A stretch of 64,000 nucleotides of DNA from a bacterium (GTDB lineage: Bacteria > Vulcanimicrobiota > Vulcanimicrobiia > Vulcanimicrobiales > SCRA01): contig SCRA01000038.1 in assembly GCA_004297985.1 (NCBI GenBank), positions 1 to 64,000 of the forward strand, given 5' to 3'. Positions 43,978 through 53,090 of the stretch are shown here, in pieces. The position numbers and the translations under genes were made by a program. The notes beneath the pieces were generated by a model, which made no database searches, was not told where the DNA came from, and saw nothing but the letters and a program-made list of their open reading frames with translations. How positions within the stretch are numbered: position 1 is the first letter of the stretch; every line of letters begins with the position of its first letter.

Positions 43978-45468
43978 ATGGCAGAGGAGAGCTCGGTTCA
44001 GGAGTACGGCGAAGAGGCGCTGGTCAAGGAGATCCCGCCCAAGGCGGCCGATCTCTCGAAGTGGTACACGGCGGCCTGCTGGAAGGCCGAGCTCTTCGAT
44101 TACACGCCGGTGCGCGGCTCGATCGCGCTGCGGCCGTACGGCTATGCGCTCTGGGAGAACCTGCAGCGGCAGATGGACGATCGCTTCAAAGCCACCGGCC
44201 ACGTGAACGCGTACTTTCCGCTCTTCATCCCCGAATCGCTGCTGATGCGCGAGGCCGCCCACGTGGAGGGCTTCGCCCCCGAAGTGGCGTGGGTCACGCA
44301 CGGCGGCAACGAGAAGTTGACGGAGCGCCTGGCCGTGCGGCCGACCTCCGAGGTCATCATCGGCGTCATGTACGCGCGCTGGGTGCAGAGCTACCGCGAC
44401 CTGCCGGTCCTCATCAACTGCTGGAACAACGTGGTGCGCTGGGAGAAGGCTACGCGTCCGTTCCTGCGTACGATGGAGTTCCTCTGGCAGGAGGGGCATA
44501 CGGCGCACGCCAGCCACGAAGAATCGACGGAAGAAGTTGCGCGCATGCTCGAGGTCTATCGCGAGGTGGCCGAGGACGTCTGCGCGATGCCCGTGGTGAC
44601 GGGCGAGAAGTCCGCCGGTGAACGCTTCGCGGGGGCGCTCCATACGTTCTCGATCGAGGCCCTGATGCCGGACGGTAAGGCGCTTCAGGCGGGTACCTCG
44701 CATGACTTGGGTCAGAACTTCGCCAAGGCCTACGATATCGAGTTCGTCGATAAGGACCAGCAGGTCAAGCACGCTTGGACGACTTCTTGGGGCGTTTCTT
44801 GGCGTATGCTCGGGGGGCTCATCATGACGCACGGCGATGATCGCGGCCTGCGTCTCCCGCCGGCGCTGGCCCCCTATCAAGTCGTGATCGTCCCCATTCC
44901 GAAGAAGGGGAGCGGCGAGTCCGTCACTGCCGTGGCACGCCAGGTGCGTGACCGGCTGGTGAAGGCCGGCGTGCGCGTGCGCCTCGACGATCGCGACGAG
45001 CACAAGCCAGGCTGGAAATTCAGCGAGTGGGAGATGCGCGGCGTACCCTTGCGCATCGAGATCGGTGCGCGCGACGTGGAGCAGAATCAGGTCACGGCGG
45101 TGCGCCGCGACTGCGAGAAGGGCGACGCCGGCGCGAAGACGGGACTCGCTCTCGCGCGCTTGGAGTCCGGCGTGTGCGAGCTCCTCGACGCCGTTCAGCA
45201 CGGCCTCCACGAGCAGGCGCGCGCATATCTCGGCCAGCACCGATTCGAGGCGCAGACGCGGGAGGAGTTCTTCGATCTCTTGCGCCGCCAAGCCGGGCTC
45301 GTGCGCATCCCCTGGTGCGACGATGCGGTCTGCGAGGCCGAGATAAAGGCGCAGACGTCGGCCACGACGCGCAATCAGGTTCCGCTGGAAGGCGAAGCAG
45401 GTCCGGTGAGCTGCGTGGCCTGCGGGAATCCGGCGAAGACGCGCGCCTACTTCGCGCGCTCCTACTGA
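43978..45468 (+). CDS. proS: Prolyl-tRNA synthetase, archaeal/eukaryotic type
   Basis: Charges tRNA-Pro. The 496-residue form lacks the bacterial INS editing insertion and has the ProS type 3 layout. It shows class II motif 1 (TGHVNAYFPLFIPESLL), motif 2 (NCWNNVVRWEKATRPFLRTMEFLWQEGHTAHAS, residues about 144-176), motif 3 (GLIMTHGDDRGLRLPP), an anticodon-binding domain (VVIVPIPKKGSGES) and a C-terminal Zn-type domain with CVACGNPAKTRAYFARSY. In many bacteria proS follows ispG; here six genes intervene. Confidence 0.96.
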   Translation: MAEESSVQEYGEEALVKEIPPKAADLSKWYTAACWKAELFDYTPVRGSIALRPYGYALWENLQRQMDDRFKATGHVNAYFPLFIPESLLMREAAHVEGFAPEVAWVTHGGNEKLTERLAVRPTSEVIIGVMYARWVQSYRDLPVLINCWNNVVRWEKATRPFLRTMEFLWQEGHTAHASHEESTEEVARMLEVYREVAEDVCAMPVVTGEKSAGERFAGALHTFSIEALMPDGKALQAGTSHDLGQNFAKAYDIEFVDKDQQVKHAWTTSWGVSWRMLGGLIMTHGDDRGLRLPPALAPYQVVIVPIPKKGSGESVTAVARQVRDRLVKAGVRVRLDDRDEHKPGWKFSEWEMRGVPLRIEIGARDVEQNQVTAVRRDCEKGDAGAKTGLALARLESGVCELLDAVQHGLHEQARAYLGQHRFEAQTREEFFDLLRRQAGLVRIPWCDDAVCEAEIKAQTSATTRNQVPLEGEAGPVSCVACGNPAKTRAYFARSY

Positions 45469-45959
45469 TGCTCGCAGCGCTGGTGCTGGCGCTTGCCACG
45501 GCGACGCCTTCGCCGGCGGTGATCTACGAGGCCGCCGCGCGCAGCGCCGGCAATCGCCGCACGGAGGCGGTCTCGGTGGCGCGGGCGCTCCTGATTCGCC
45601 CGCATCTGGCTTCGATCACCAAGGTCCGGGTCGACGGTGCCGCCGGGATCGCCCCGGTCGCCGGCATCGTGCTCTCGGGTACCAAGTTCCACGCCCACGA
45701 TCTGAGTTGGGAGGCGATGCTGCGCGAGGGCGAGCGCCTGGCGGCCTTGTCCTTTGCCGCCGACCCGCGCCTGGCAGAGGTCGACATCTGGGCGACCGTG
45801 CCGCTGAACCTCGCCGTAGGAACGCCTTTCGTCTCCGGCGACTTGGCCGTTCCCGATAGCGCCGTGGTCTTCACGAGGACCCAGCGTCGGGGCGAGGCTC
45901 CCGTGCTATGGTGGGACCGGGTATGGCGAGCGAAGGCGTTCCCCGCTCGCGCGACGTAG
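45468..45959 (+). CDS. Hypothetical secreted protein
   Basis: A 163-residue product with a short N-terminal signal (MLAALVLALATATPSPAVIYE). It is translationally coupled to proS by an ATGA overlap and lies 10 bp before an M16 protease gene. The sequence contains no catalytic motif I recognise. It reads as a small alpha/beta domain (SITKVRVDGAAGIAPVAGIVLSG, ADPRLAEVDIWATVPL). It may be a partner of the downstream protease, but this rests only on position. Confidence 0.6.
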   Translation: MLAALVLALATATPSPAVIYEAAARSAGNRRTEAVSVARALLIRPHLASITKVRVDGAAGIAPVAGIVLSGTKFHAHDLSWEAMLREGERLAALSFAADPRLAEVDIWATVPLNLAVGTPFVSGDLAVPDSAVVFTRTQRRGEAPVLWWDRVWRAKAFPARAT

Positions 45960-45969
45960 AAGGGGCGCG

Positions 45970-47232
45970 ATGTATCTGAAGACGACGCTGCCTAACGGTC
46001 TGCGTATCGTGACCGAGCAGTTGGCGCATGTCCACTCCGCTTCGATCGGCATCTGGGCCGATGTCGGCTCCTCCGCCGAGCGGGCCGAGCAGCGAGGCAT
46101 TTCGCACTTGATCGAGCACATGCTGTTCAAGGGGACGACCCGGCGCAGCACGCGCGAGATCGCCGAGACCATGGACGGCGTCGGCGCGCAGATGAACGCC
46201 TTTACGGACAAGGAGCAGACGTGCTACTACGCGCGCGTCATCGACACGCACGTGGAGCTGGCGATCGACGTGCTGGCCGATATGTACCAGCATCCGCTCT
46301 TCCAGCCCGATGACCTCGGTCGCGAGCAGTCGGTGGTGCTCGAAGAGATCAAGATGTACGACGACTCGCCCGACGAGATGATCCACGATCTCTTCATCCA
46401 GACGATGTGGGAGGGCTCGAAGCTCGGTGCACCGACCATCGGCTACGCCGAGACGGTGGGCGCGCAGGGGCCCGACGAGCTGCGCTCCTACATGCATCAG
46501 CGGTATGCTCCCAACACCACACTCGTGGCCGTGGCCGGAAATGTCAGCCACGAGCGCGTCGTCTCCCTCGTGCGCGAGCACTTCGCGGAGTTCGCCGGCG
46601 GCGTCATCCCTCCGGAGGCGGACGTTCCGGCGCTCAAGCCGGCACAGGTCGTGCGCACCAAGGACTCCGAGCAGGCCTATCTCTGCCTCGGCACGCGCGG
46701 TCTGCCGATGGGCGATGAGCGCAAGTACGTACTGGCGGTGCTCGACACGATCTTGGGCGGGGGGATGTCGAGTCGTCTCTTCCAGGAGATTCGCGAGAAG
46801 CGCGGCCTGGTGTATAGCGTCTACAGTTTCCAGCAGTCGTATCGTGGGGCGGGTCTCTTCGGCGTGTACGCCGGCACGAGCCCGGCCAAAGCGCCGGAGT
46901 GCGTCAAAGTCATCCGCGAGCAGCTCGACGAGATGGCGGCCAACGGGCCCACGGACGGCGAGTTGACGCGCTCCAAGGAGCATCTGAAGGGCTCGCTGAC
47001 GCTCTCTTTGGAGTCGTCCTCGGGACGGATGATTCGCTTGGGGCGCGATGAGCTCGCCATCGGGCACCGCATCGATCCGCAGGAGATCATGGAACGCATC
47101 GACGCCGTCCAGCGCGATGAGGTGACCGCCTTGGCGCGCGAACTCTTCGTGCCCGAGCAGCTCGGGCTCTGCGTGCTCGGTCCCGTGGACGCCGAAGGCA
47201 TGCGCTTCGATTCGCAGGCCGCAGTCGCGTAG
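45970..47232 (+). CDS. M16-family zinc peptidase
   Basis: The 420-residue protein has the inverted zinc motif HLIEH (His46, Glu49, His50) in RGISHLIEHMLFKGT, and the distal Glu in REQSVVLEEIKMYDD. The second M16 domain carries the REKRGLVYSVYSF block. This is the processing-peptidase-like type (PqqL/YmxG group) found in most bacteria, often beside housekeeping genes. The substrate is unknown. Confidence 0.93.
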   Translation: MYLKTTLPNGLRIVTEQLAHVHSASIGIWADVGSSAERAEQRGISHLIEHMLFKGTTRRSTREIAETMDGVGAQMNAFTDKEQTCYYARVIDTHVELAIDVLADMYQHPLFQPDDLGREQSVVLEEIKMYDDSPDEMIHDLFIQTMWEGSKLGAPTIGYAETVGAQGPDELRSYMHQRYAPNTTLVAVAGNVSHERVVSLVREHFAEFAGGVIPPEADVPALKPAQVVRTKDSEQAYLCLGTRGLPMGDERKYVLAVLDTILGGGMSSRLFQEIREKRGLVYSVYSFQQSYRGAGLFGVYAGTSPAKAPECVKVIREQLDEMAANGPTDGELTRSKEHLKGSLTLSLESSSGRMIRLGRDELAIGHRIDPQEIMERIDAVQRDEVTALARELFVPEQLGLCVLGPVDAEGMRFDSQAAVA

Positions 47233-47241
47233 GCGCGGCGG

Positions 47242-48138
47242 ATGACGCACGTGATCGCCACGCAGGCGGCGGTCTGTGCGGTTGCTCCGCCGTTGCCGCT
47301 CTTTCCTTGGCAGCTGTGGGTCGCGCTAGGGCTGAACCTGGTGGTGACGGCCATCCAGTTGGGCGCCTACGGGGCACGGCTGGCGGGCGTCATCACGGGG
47401 CGCGTCGCCATCTCGATCAGCCTCTTCAACCTCTTCGTGACGGCGAGCCGTTTGGCGAACCTGGTCTATACGCCGATGTTCGCCTCGCTCTCCGATCATG
47501 CGCGCTGCATCATGGAGCACGCTCCGCCGGCCGATCACGCGCAGGCACTCGGCGCCTTCGACGCACAGTCGCGCATGATTCTGCTCTCGGCGACCTTCGG
47601 CGCGCTGATCGGCACGGCGCTGCTCCCGGTCTTCATTCATCTGTACCTGCGGGGTATCTCGGTCTACGAGCGTTTGGGTTCCATCCCACGCGCGTTGCTG
47701 CGTTTGGCCGACCCCGCCGTGCTCGTGAGAATCGCCCGCAGCGCGCGCGTCCCGCGCCTCACGATGGTGCGCAGCCTCAAACCCGAGGCGGTTCCGATGA
47801 AACTGCTGGTCTCCAACGTCATCGTGACCGCCGTCTATACGGCGGGTGTGGTCGCCGCGTACTATGCCGGCGTGATGCGCCCGGCCGCGGCGGGCACGGC
47901 GTTCGGCCTCTCGGGCCTCATCAACGGCATCGGCACCGTCGCCTTCACGCTGGTGGTCGACCCTACGTCGTCCTTCATCGTCGACCAGGCGGTGAAGGGT
48001 GAGCGGAGCGTCGAAGACGTCAAGTCGATGGTGCTCTGGCTGGCCTTGACGATGGTGGTGGGGACGCTGCTCTCGCAACTCGTTCTCATTCCGGCGACCG
48101 ATCTCATCGCCTATGTCGCCCATCTGCTCACGAGGTAG
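47242..48138 (+). CDS. Amj-like lipid II flippase (DUF2837)
   Basis: The 298-residue integral membrane protein has about 6-7 helices. The region LNLVVTAIQLGAYGARLAGVITGRVAISISLFNLFVTASRLANLV (residues about 29-73) resembles Amj, the alternate MurJ of Bacillus subtilis. Amj moves lipid II across the inner membrane. The assignment rests on that block and overall topology from memory, so it is moderate. Neighbours give no further clue. Confidence 0.65.
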   Translation: MTHVIATQAAVCAVAPPLPLFPWQLWVALGLNLVVTAIQLGAYGARLAGVITGRVAISISLFNLFVTASRLANLVYTPMFASLSDHARCIMEHAPPADHAQALGAFDAQSRMILLSATFGALIGTALLPVFIHLYLRGISVYERLGSIPRALLRLADPAVLVRIARSARVPRLTMVRSLKPEAVPMKLLVSNVIVTAVYTAGVVAAYYAGVMRPAAAGTAFGLSGLINGIGTVAFTLVVDPTSSFIVDQAVKGERSVEDVKSMVLWLALTMVVGTLLSQLVLIPATDLIAYVAHLLTR

Positions 48139-48143
48139 TCTCC

Positions 48144-48803
48144 ATGCTGCGTCCGTTGCTGGCCGTTGTGCTCGTCGCCGTGCTCGCTTCGACGGCGGGC
48201 TGCGCCTCCTCGATTCAGCGCTGGGTCGTGCGGACGCGCATCTCGCAGGGGCAGCAGTCGCTGCGTGACGGGAACCTCCCCGACGCCGCGCGCGAGTACC
48301 AGCTTGCGCTACGCCTGGCCCCCGGCGATAAGACGGCGCGCGAGGGGCTGGCCCAAGTGCAGACCGAGCTGGCGCAGAAGTATTTCGAGGAGAGCCAGCT
48401 CGGTGAGGCGCTCGATGCGCTCGACGCCGCATTGAAGGCGGACCCGGAGAGCGTGCGCGTCCAAGAGTTGAGGCAGAAGATCGAGCAGGCGTCGATTCAG
48501 AAACAGATCATCGCCACGAACTTCCCCACCTACGCGCAGGCCGGGGCGCAGATCACGCAGTCGTATCGCGCGCTGGATCTGCTCAACAAGCGGATCCAGA
48601 GAGAGCTGCACACGTTCCGCTACGACTACGATACGGCCCACCTCGATAGTGCGATCCGCGACTCCTATGCCCTGATCGCCGAGGCCAATCGTGGGACCAA
48701 CCGGTTATTGGCCTACCGCCAAGTCGTGCAGTCGGGTCTGCCGGAGTCCAGCAGCGGTGCCGCCGCGCCCGCCACCGGGGGCTCGCTGCTCCCGTTGCCG
48801 TAA
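48144..48803 (+). CDS. TPR-containing lipoprotein
   Basis: A 219-residue protein with a signal peptide and lipobox STAGC (Cys20). Two to three TPR-like repeats follow (RDGNLPDAAREYQLALRLAPGDKTAREGL, GEALDALDAALKADPESVRVQEL, residues about 42-115), then a helical region and a low-complexity Ser/Ala/Gly tail. It is coupled to the next gene, whose ATG is shared with its TAA. Likely an outer-membrane or periplasmic assembly factor. Confidence 0.8.
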   Translation: MLRPLLAVVLVAVLASTAGCASSIQRWVVRTRISQGQQSLRDGNLPDAAREYQLALRLAPGDKTAREGLAQVQTELAQKYFEESQLGEALDALDAALKADPESVRVQELRQKIEQASIQKQIIATNFPTYAQAGAQITQSYRALDLLNKRIQRELHTFRYDYDTAHLDSAIRDSYALIAEANRGTNRLLAYRQVVQSGLPESSSGAAAPATGGSLLPLP

Positions 48804-51163
48804 TGCGAACGCTGCGCGCCATCGGTTTGGGGCTGGGCGCGCTGGTCCTGCTCGTTGCGCTCGCGCTGGGTGCGTGGGTCCTCTCGTGGAGCGTCTTCGC
48901 TGCGCGCCCGCAAGCGGTGGGACGACTGGCGCTGCCGGGGCTCGCGTCGACGGTAACCGTGGTGCGCGACACGCGCGGTATTCCATACGTGCGCGCGGGC
49001 TCGCTGCACGACGCATACGAGACGCAGGGCTACCTCGAGGCTCAAGCGCGCCTCTTTCAGATGGACATCCTGCGGCGTTTCGTCGGCGGACGCCTGGCTG
49101 AAGTCTTCGGGGGCAGCGCGCTCGGCGTGGATGTCGTGCACCGCCAGATCGGCGGCGAGCAATTGGCTCAGACCATCTACCGCCATGCCGCGGCGAGCGA
49201 GCGCCTCGTGCTCGACGCCTACGCTCAGGGGGTCAACGCCGCTATCGCTCGAGGGCCGCTGCCGCCGGAGTTTCGCGTCCTGTTCTATCGCCCGGAGCCG
49301 TGGCGCCCCGAAGATTCGATCCTCTGCGGATTGGCCACCGTCATCGACCTCACCCACACGTGGAATCAGATCGCGCTGCGCCAAGCGATCGACGATCGCC
49401 TTGGGGCCCACGTTGCCGAGGCGCTCTATCCCATCACCGACCCTGCGTATGATGCGCCGCTGGAGGGGCGAGAGGCTCCTGTGGCGGCGATGCCGCCTCT
49501 GCACCGCGCACATCACGCGCGGGACGACGCCGTTGCCCTGCCGGTTGCTCTGACGCTGCCTCGCGGTGCAGACCGGGAGGCCAGCAACGAATGGGCCGTG
49601 GGGGGCGCCCACACGCGCAGCGGGCGCGCGCTGTTGGCGAACGATCCGCATCTCGACTATACGGTGCCGATGGTCTGGTACGCTATCGCGCTCCACGCGC
49701 CGGGGCTCGACGTGATCGGCGCCTCGCTCCCCGGTACGCCGGGCGTGATCTTGGGTCACAATGCCCACATCGCCTGGGGAGCCACCAACGGCACGGTCTC
49801 GACGGTGACGCTCTACCGTGAGCGCGTCGGGCGCGACTCCAGCGGCCACGACACCTATCTCGATCCGAAGACGCATCGCTGGACGCCGATGACGGTGCAG
49901 CTCGAACGGATCGTCGTCCGCGGCCGGCACAACGTCGCTTTCAAACGCCTCTCGACTTCGCACGGATTCGTCGTGCTCGATCGAAACGGCAATCTCACGC
50001 CCTACGCGGCGGCGTGGGTCGCGGAGCGCGACCCGCGTTCGCCGCTCGATCCCTTCCTGCGTCTCGACCGCGCCGCCACGCTCGGAGAGGCGCTGGCGGT
50101 CTTGCGCCGCTACCCGGGGCCGCCGCAGAACTTCGTGCTTGCCGATGATCGCGGGCGCGTCGCCTACCATCTGGCGGGCTTCATACCCGATGACGGCATC
50201 TGGGGCATGCATGCCGTCGACGGTGCGCACGTGATCGACGCGTGGCACGGCTACGTCCCCTTCGACGCGCTCCCGCACGTCGCGCCCTCGCGCGATGCCG
50301 TCGTCTTTACGGCCAACAACCGTACGTATGGCGCAGGCTATCGCTATCGCTTGACCGACGCCTTCGGGCCGCCCTACCGCGCTGCGCGCATTCGCTCGCT
50401 CTTGACCGAACGTACCGCCTCTACCGCCGAGGAGATGGTGCGTCTCCAACTCGACGACCGCTCGCCGGCGGAACGCGAGCTCGTACGCGATGTGCTGGCG
50501 GCCGTGCGCCGTCATCCAGGGGAGAGCGGCGATGCGCGGGATCTCCAGCTCCTAGAACGGTGGGACGGGAGATTCGACGGCAACTCGCGTGCCGCGACGT
50601 TGGTCTACGCGCTGCGCGTCGACGCGGAGCACGCCTTCGCCAACGCCGTGCTGGGCGCGGGGTTGGACGCGGCGTGGCTGGACGACGCCGGCGCGCTCGC
50701 GCTGACGCCGCTGCTGCGAGCCTTGCGCGAGCGCCCCGCGGGGTGGTTCTCCGACGGCAGCGGTGATCGACTCCTCTTGCACGCGCTAAGCCAGGCCGAA
50801 GCCGGCGAGGGGGCATCGCCGCAGGCGTGGCGCACCGCCGGCGCCACGCATCTTCACCATCCGCTCGCGAGGCTAGGGATGACGCTTTTCGATCCCGGTC
50901 TGATCCCCGGCTGGGGCGATGCGTTCTCCGTCAAAGTGCAGACGCAGGCATACGGTCAGAGCTTCCGTGCCGTTTGGGAGCCCGGGGCGTGGAGTCGCGG
51001 CGGCATGGCCTTTCCGCTCGGCGAGAGCGGGCGCCCCAATATGCCGCACTACCGCGATTTGCTGCCTTCCTGGGCGGCAGGTACGATCGGGCCGCTTCCG
51101 CTCGATGGGCCGGATGCCGCGGTCGGCGCGTCGGCTGCCTTGCTCCTCGTCCCGGCTCGCTAG
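48803..51163 (+). CDS. Penicillin acylase-type N-terminal nucleophile hydrolase
   Basis: The 786-residue protein has an N-terminal membrane anchor (IGLGLGALVLLVALALGAWVL) and the penicillin-acylase fold. An alpha-chain region starts TVVRDTRGIPYVRAGSLHDAY. After a linker comes the beta-chain start with nucleophile Ser261 (SNEWAVGG). GHNAHIAWGATNG and LTPYAAAWVAERDPRS follow. Such enzymes act on penicillins, acyl-homoserine lactones or related amides; the native substrate here cannot be told. Self-cleavage before Ser261 is expected. Confidence 0.93.
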   Translation: MRTLRAIGLGLGALVLLVALALGAWVLSWSVFAARPQAVGRLALPGLASTVTVVRDTRGIPYVRAGSLHDAYETQGYLEAQARLFQMDILRRFVGGRLAEVFGGSALGVDVVHRQIGGEQLAQTIYRHAAASERLVLDAYAQGVNAAIARGPLPPEFRVLFYRPEPWRPEDSILCGLATVIDLTHTWNQIALRQAIDDRLGAHVAEALYPITDPAYDAPLEGREAPVAAMPPLHRAHHARDDAVALPVALTLPRGADREASNEWAVGGAHTRSGRALLANDPHLDYTVPMVWYAIALHAPGLDVIGASLPGTPGVILGHNAHIAWGATNGTVSTVTLYRERVGRDSSGHDTYLDPKTHRWTPMTVQLERIVVRGRHNVAFKRLSTSHGFVVLDRNGNLTPYAAAWVAERDPRSPLDPFLRLDRAATLGEALAVLRRYPGPPQNFVLADDRGRVAYHLAGFIPDDGIWGMHAVDGAHVIDAWHGYVPFDALPHVAPSRDAVVFTANNRTYGAGYRYRLTDAFGPPYRAARIRSLLTERTASTAEEMVRLQLDDRSPAERELVRDVLAAVRRHPGESGDARDLQLLERWDGRFDGNSRAATLVYALRVDAEHAFANAVLGAGLDAAWLDDAGALALTPLLRALRERPAGWFSDGSGDRLLLHALSQAEAGEGASPQAWRTAGATHLHHPLARLGMTLFDPGLIPGWGDAFSVKVQTQAYGQSFRAVWEPGAWSRGGMAFPLGESGRPNMPHYRDLLPSWAAGTIGPLPLDGPDAAVGASAALLLVPAR

Positions 51164-51250
51164 GCTCGCGCGCCGCGCAGACGTTCAGCGTCTGGTCAGG
51201 AGTTGGTGCGACTGTGTGCCGAAGAGCGAACGGTGAAGGGGGGCGTCGCC

Positions 51251-51937
51251 ATGATGCGCCTGGTGGCGCGCGAGTTGATCGACGACCCCGACGTCGATCG
51301 AGCCGCGCTCGTCGCATCGGCGAGGGGTATCGAGGCATCGAACCGCCGCTTCGGCGGCCATGCCGTCGTGCTTCGCGAGCTCGATCGGCTACGCCGTGCG
51401 GGCGTTCCGGTGGAGCGGCTGGTGGATGTCGGCGCGGGCTTCGGCGATCTGGCTGAGGCGGTTGTCTCATGGGGACGCCGGTACGGATGTTCCGTCGAGG
51501 TGCTCTGCATCGACCACCACCCCACGATCCTCGACCTCGCACGCAAGCAGCGAGGCACGATTCCGGGAGTCACGTTCATCGCCGGCGAGGGATGCTCACT
51601 CCCTCTCCAGGAGCACGGCGCCGACGTCGCGCTCTCCACGTTGACGCTCCATCACTTGGAGCCGTGCGATGCTGTAGTCATGCTACGTGAGCTGCGCCGC
51701 GTCTCGCGCGCGACGCCGATCGTCGCCGACCTGGTGCGAGGTGTCGTTCCGTACGTACTGGTATGGCTGTGGTCGCGTTTACTGGCTCGCGACCGGCTGA
51801 ACCGTCACGACGGCCCGCTCTCGGTCCGGCGGGCCTACACGCCGCGCGAGGCTCTTGCGCTCGCGCGCGAAGCCGGTTGGCACGAGCCGCGCGTTCGCGT
51901 CACGGGCGTTCTGCGCATGGTGCTCACCGATGGCTGA
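51251..51937 (+). CDS. SAM-dependent methyltransferase
   Basis: A 228-residue class I methyltransferase (LVDVGAGFGDLAEAVVSWG motif I; LCIDHHPTILDLARKQ; ADVALSTLTLHHLEPCDAV). ATG 51251 is used, with AAGGGGGG about 8 bases upstream. It overlaps the following FAD enzyme by 8 bp. In other bacteria such a methyltransferase/flavoprotein pair accompanies a type III polyketide synthase (SrsB/SrsC-like); no such synthase is in this window, so the substrate is unknown. Confidence 0.85.
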   Translation: MMRLVARELIDDPDVDRAALVASARGIEASNRRFGGHAVVLRELDRLRRAGVPVERLVDVGAGFGDLAEAVVSWGRRYGCSVEVLCIDHHPTILDLARKQRGTIPGVTFIAGEGCSLPLQEHGADVALSTLTLHHLEPCDAVVMLRELRRVSRATPIVADLVRGVVPYVLVWLWSRLLARDRLNRHDGPLSVRRAYTPREALALAREAGWHEPRVRVTGVLRMVLTDG

Positions 51938-53090
51938 CGACGTCGTCATCGCGGGGGCCGGCCCTGCGGGAAGCGCCCTTGCGCTGCGCCTGGCGCGCGC
52001 CGGCGTGGCGGTGCGAGTGATAGAGCGCACTGCCTTTCCGCGCACGAAAGTCTGTGGTGAATATCTCAGTCCCGGTGCGGTGCGGGAGTTGAACATGCTG
52101 GGCGTGGGAACGCGGATCGCGCCTCTCGCCGTGCCGTGCCACGGTATCCGGATCTACGCAGCGCGCGGCGGTCCGTTGGCGCTGGCCTTCGACGGCAGTG
52201 AGGCTTTGGCGCTGGAGCGCTGCGTCCTGGATGCTGTGCTCCTTGAGGCCGCGCGTACGACGGGAGCGTTCCACGAGCGGGCGCGCGTGGTCGGCGTGAT
52301 CATCGAGCGTGGACGCGCCGTTGGTCTACGGGTGCGCGACCCGTCCGGAGCGCTTGGTGAGCGGCGAGGGCGGGTGGTGGTCGGCGCCGACGGCATCGGC
52401 TCGGTGGTGGCTCGGCGGCTGGGCCTCGCCGGTGAGGTGCGTGCCGCGGACGAGCGTTTCGCGTTGGGCGGCCACATACGCTCCGCCGCTCTCGATGGAT
52501 GGATCTCGATGTTCGCCGGTGCGGGCGCCTACTTTGCCGTCAACCCGCTGGGAGGCGAGCTCGCCAACGCGATGCTCGTGCTTCGTCAACGGGAGATCGC
52601 CGCATGGGGCGGACGGATCGATGCCTGCGCACGCCAACGCATCGCCCGTCTCGTCGGCGGGCGTGCTTCGCTCGCGCTCTTCCCCGCGGATGGCGAACGC
52701 ATAGCCGTTGGGCCGTTGCGCCAGCGCGTGCGCCGCCCTTATGCGCCCGGCGCGCTGTTAGTGGGCGATGCTGCAGGCTTTCTGGATCCGTTCACGGGTC
52801 AAGGCGTATGGATGGCGCTGGAGGGCGCGCGCAACGCAGCGGATGCCGTTCTCGGCGTCCTACGCGGCGATGCCCGGGAGGCATCGGCGTGGCGTGGATA
52901 CGCGCGGGCGTGCCGGCGCTCGTGGCTCCCACGGTGGATGCTCAGCACCGGCATCGGACTCTTGCGCAGCCGCGACGGGTTGGCGATTCGAGCCCTCGAG
53001 CGCGCGTGTATCCATCGCAAAGTGGCGGCGAGCCTTTTCGGTGCCTGTGCTGGAACGAGCTCTGCTCTACGGCGGCCGCCAGAACAGTAG
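51930..53090 (+). CDS. FAD-dependent oxidoreductase (geranylgeranyl-reductase/hydroxylase type)
   Basis: The 386-residue flavoprotein begins with a Rossmann motif VVIAGAGPAGSALALRLARAG, followed by FPRTKVCGEYLSPGA and the second FAD motif LLVGDAAGFLDPFTGQGVWMALEGA. This resembles the geranylgeranyl reductase and p-hydroxybenzoate hydroxylase superfamily. It overlaps the methyltransferase start-to-end and runs 24 bp into the convergent TetR gene. A small modified polyketide or quinone-like lipid is a plausible substrate. Confidence 0.85.
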   Translation: MADDVVIAGAGPAGSALALRLARAGVAVRVIERTAFPRTKVCGEYLSPGAVRELNMLGVGTRIAPLAVPCHGIRIYAARGGPLALAFDGSEALALERCVLDAVLLEAARTTGAFHERARVVGVIIERGRAVGLRVRDPSGALGERRGRVVVGADGIGSVVARRLGLAGEVRAADERFALGGHIRSAALDGWISMFAGAGAYFAVNPLGGELANAMLVLRQREIAAWGGRIDACARQRIARLVGGRASLALFPADGERIAVGPLRQRVRRPYAPGALLVGDAAGFLDPFTGQGVWMALEGARNAADAVLGVLRGDAREASAWRGYARACRRSWLPRWMLSTGIGLLRSRDGLAIRALERACIHRKVAASLFGACAGTSSALRRPPEQ

